Shown piece after piece: positions 63,243-64,000 of a DNA stretch of 64,000 bases (positions are counted from its first letter, which is position 1; each line of letters starts with the position of its first letter). The notes beneath the pieces were generated by a model. The model saw nothing but the letters and a program-made list of their open reading frames with translations. It had not been told where the DNA came from and made no database searches. This stretch comes from JBAXAM01 sp964213355 (GTDB lineage Bacteria; Pseudomonadota; Gammaproteobacteria; UBA9339), in the NCBI GenBank assembly GCA_964213355.1, contig CAXOVY010000029.1:1-64000 (forward strand). Reading direction: 5' to 3'. Both the position numbers and the translations under genes were made by a program.

Positions 63243-64000
63243 ATGAGAAACAAATTAAATTTACAAGAAAAAAACCCTAATCTTTATCTTCCCGAACGGG
63301 CAAAAATTTTGAAGATTAAGAGTCTTTCTGATAAAGAAAAATTTTTTGAGTTTGAATTGCTTGATCGGAAAACTTCAGGACACCTTCCTGGGCAGTTTTT
63401 TCAAGTTTCAATTCTTGGTATTGGCGAAGCTCCAATATCGATTACTTCTCCTCCAAGCAATAATAATCGATTCGAAATGAGCGTGCGAGCAATTGGTGAT
63501 ATTACTACCAAGCTCCACACTTTGAACGCGGGTGATATTGTTTATGTCCGGGGGCCTTTTGGTAATGGTTTTACTGAAGCCACAACCAATCGTATGCTTA
63601 ATAAACACTTACTTTTTATTATGGGAGGTATTGGTTATTTTCCACTACGTTCTTTGCTCAACAAGGTAGTCCCGGAGCGTGAAAAATATAAAAAGATTTC
63701 AGTTCTTTATGGCTGTAAAACACCAAAAGAGAGGATGTACCCAGAAGAGCTAGCCAAACTTGCAAAAATCGGCGGCAATGTTGAGTTGCTTGAAACCGTA
63801 GATCGCGCTGAAGGTGACTGGAAAGGTAATTGTGGAGTTATTACTACTTTAATTCCCAAAGTCGATTTTGATCCAAACAATACGATTGCAGTTATTGTCG
63901 GACCACCAATCATGTACAAATTCGTACTGAAGTCTTTACTCGAAAAGAACATGCCGAAAGAAAATATTTATATGGATATGGAACGTCGAATGAAATGTGG
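63243..64000 (+). CDS. Sulfhydrogenase-type hydrogenase gamma subunit, 3' cut by window end
   Basis: 252 codons to the end of the window, in frame. Starts at ATG 63243, 6 nt after GGAG. It is a ferredoxin-NADP reductase-like oxidoreductase: FAD-binding part (LPGQFFQVSILGIGEAPIS, EMSVRAIGDITTKL, GDIVYVRGPFGNGF) and NAD(P)-binding part (LLFIMGGIGYFPLRSLL, VIVGPPIMYKFVL). The last residues, MERRMKCG, begin the [2Fe-2S] motif. It oxidises or reduces NAD(P) for the complex. Hydrogenase small and large subunits should follow outside the window. Confidence 0.85.
   Translation, partial: MRNKLNLQEKNPNLYLPERAKILKIKSLSDKEKFFEFELLDRKTSGHLPGQFFQVSILGIGEAPISITSPPSNNNRFEMSVRAIGDITTKLHTLNAGDIVYVRGPFGNGFTEATTNRMLNKHLLFIMGGIGYFPLRSLLNKVVPEREKYKKISVLYGCKTPKERMYPEELAKLAKIGGNVELLETVDRAEGDWKGNCGVITTLIPKVDFDPNNTIAVIVGPPIMYKFVLKSLLEKNMPKENIYMDMERRMKC

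Overview
ORGANISM. The sequence is AT-rich. It carries the chromosomal order uvrC - pgsA - tRNA-Gly(GCC) - tRNA-Cys(GCA) - tRNA-Leu(UAA), the same order as E. coli uvrC-pgsA-glyW-cysT-leuZ, which points to a gammaproteobacterium. The low GC, the abundance of insertion sequences, the F-type conjugation island and a J-domain surface protein suggest a host-associated lineage, most plausibly in the Legionellales. That placement is inference, because no rRNA or core marker set is present.

LAYOUT. (1) 1-2393: an IS21-type end cuts an outer-membrane beta-barrel gene. An ISL3 element with perfect 8-bp target duplications sits on that gene's stop codon, followed by a small unknown gene. (2) 2394-44631: an integrative and conjugative element (ICE) inserted in tRNA-Phe, bounded by a 46-bp repeat of the tRNA 3' half. 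Its left part (2.5-10 kb) is cargo: a secreted kinase-like protein and its degenerate relative, a secreted subtilase coupled to a GLUG beta-helix protein, a PD-(D/E)XK nuclease and a sensorless histidine kinase. From 10.1 to 40 kb it carries a nearly complete F-type type IV secretion system in F order (traA-L-E-K-B-V-C-W-U, trbC, split traN, traF, trbB-like, traH, traG, traD, traI), all leftward and mostly with overlapping genes, plus an alkyladenine glycosylase gene (tag) inside the operon. At 40-44.5 kb come a replication-like gene pair, a YdaS-type regulator, paired palindromic operators, an excisionase-like gene and a tyrosine integrase next to the intact tRNA-Phe. (3) 44.7-52.5 kb: chromosomal backbone with feoAB, two L,D-transpeptidases, a YccA/Bax-inhibitor protein, tRNA-Ser, uvrC, pgsA and three tRNAs. 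(4) 52.5-60.5 kb: an islet between two copies of a 32-bp repeat, holding one large leftward gene split by IS21, followed by an IS630. (5) 60.6-64 kb: rubredoxin, a PAS histidine kinase, and the first two subunit genes of a cytosolic NAD(P)-type (sulfhydrogenase-like) [NiFe] hydrogenase, cut by the window end.

HOW IT WORKS TOGETHER. The island has integration functions, a relaxase-coupling protein pair and a mating-pair apparatus, but traC, its essential ATPase, is interrupted by an IS630. Removing that IS with one TA copy restores an 887-codon traC frame exactly. The island is therefore probably recently disabled for self-transfer. Likewise, removing IS21 with one 6-bp duplication joins two fragments into one 1239-residue frame: an inverse-autotransporter-like barrel, an HPD J-domain-like segment, a long passenger and a C-terminal coiled coil. 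The ICE histidine kinase closely resembles the C-terminal half of the chromosomal PAS kinase at 61 kb, suggesting that cargo may plug into a host signalling pathway.
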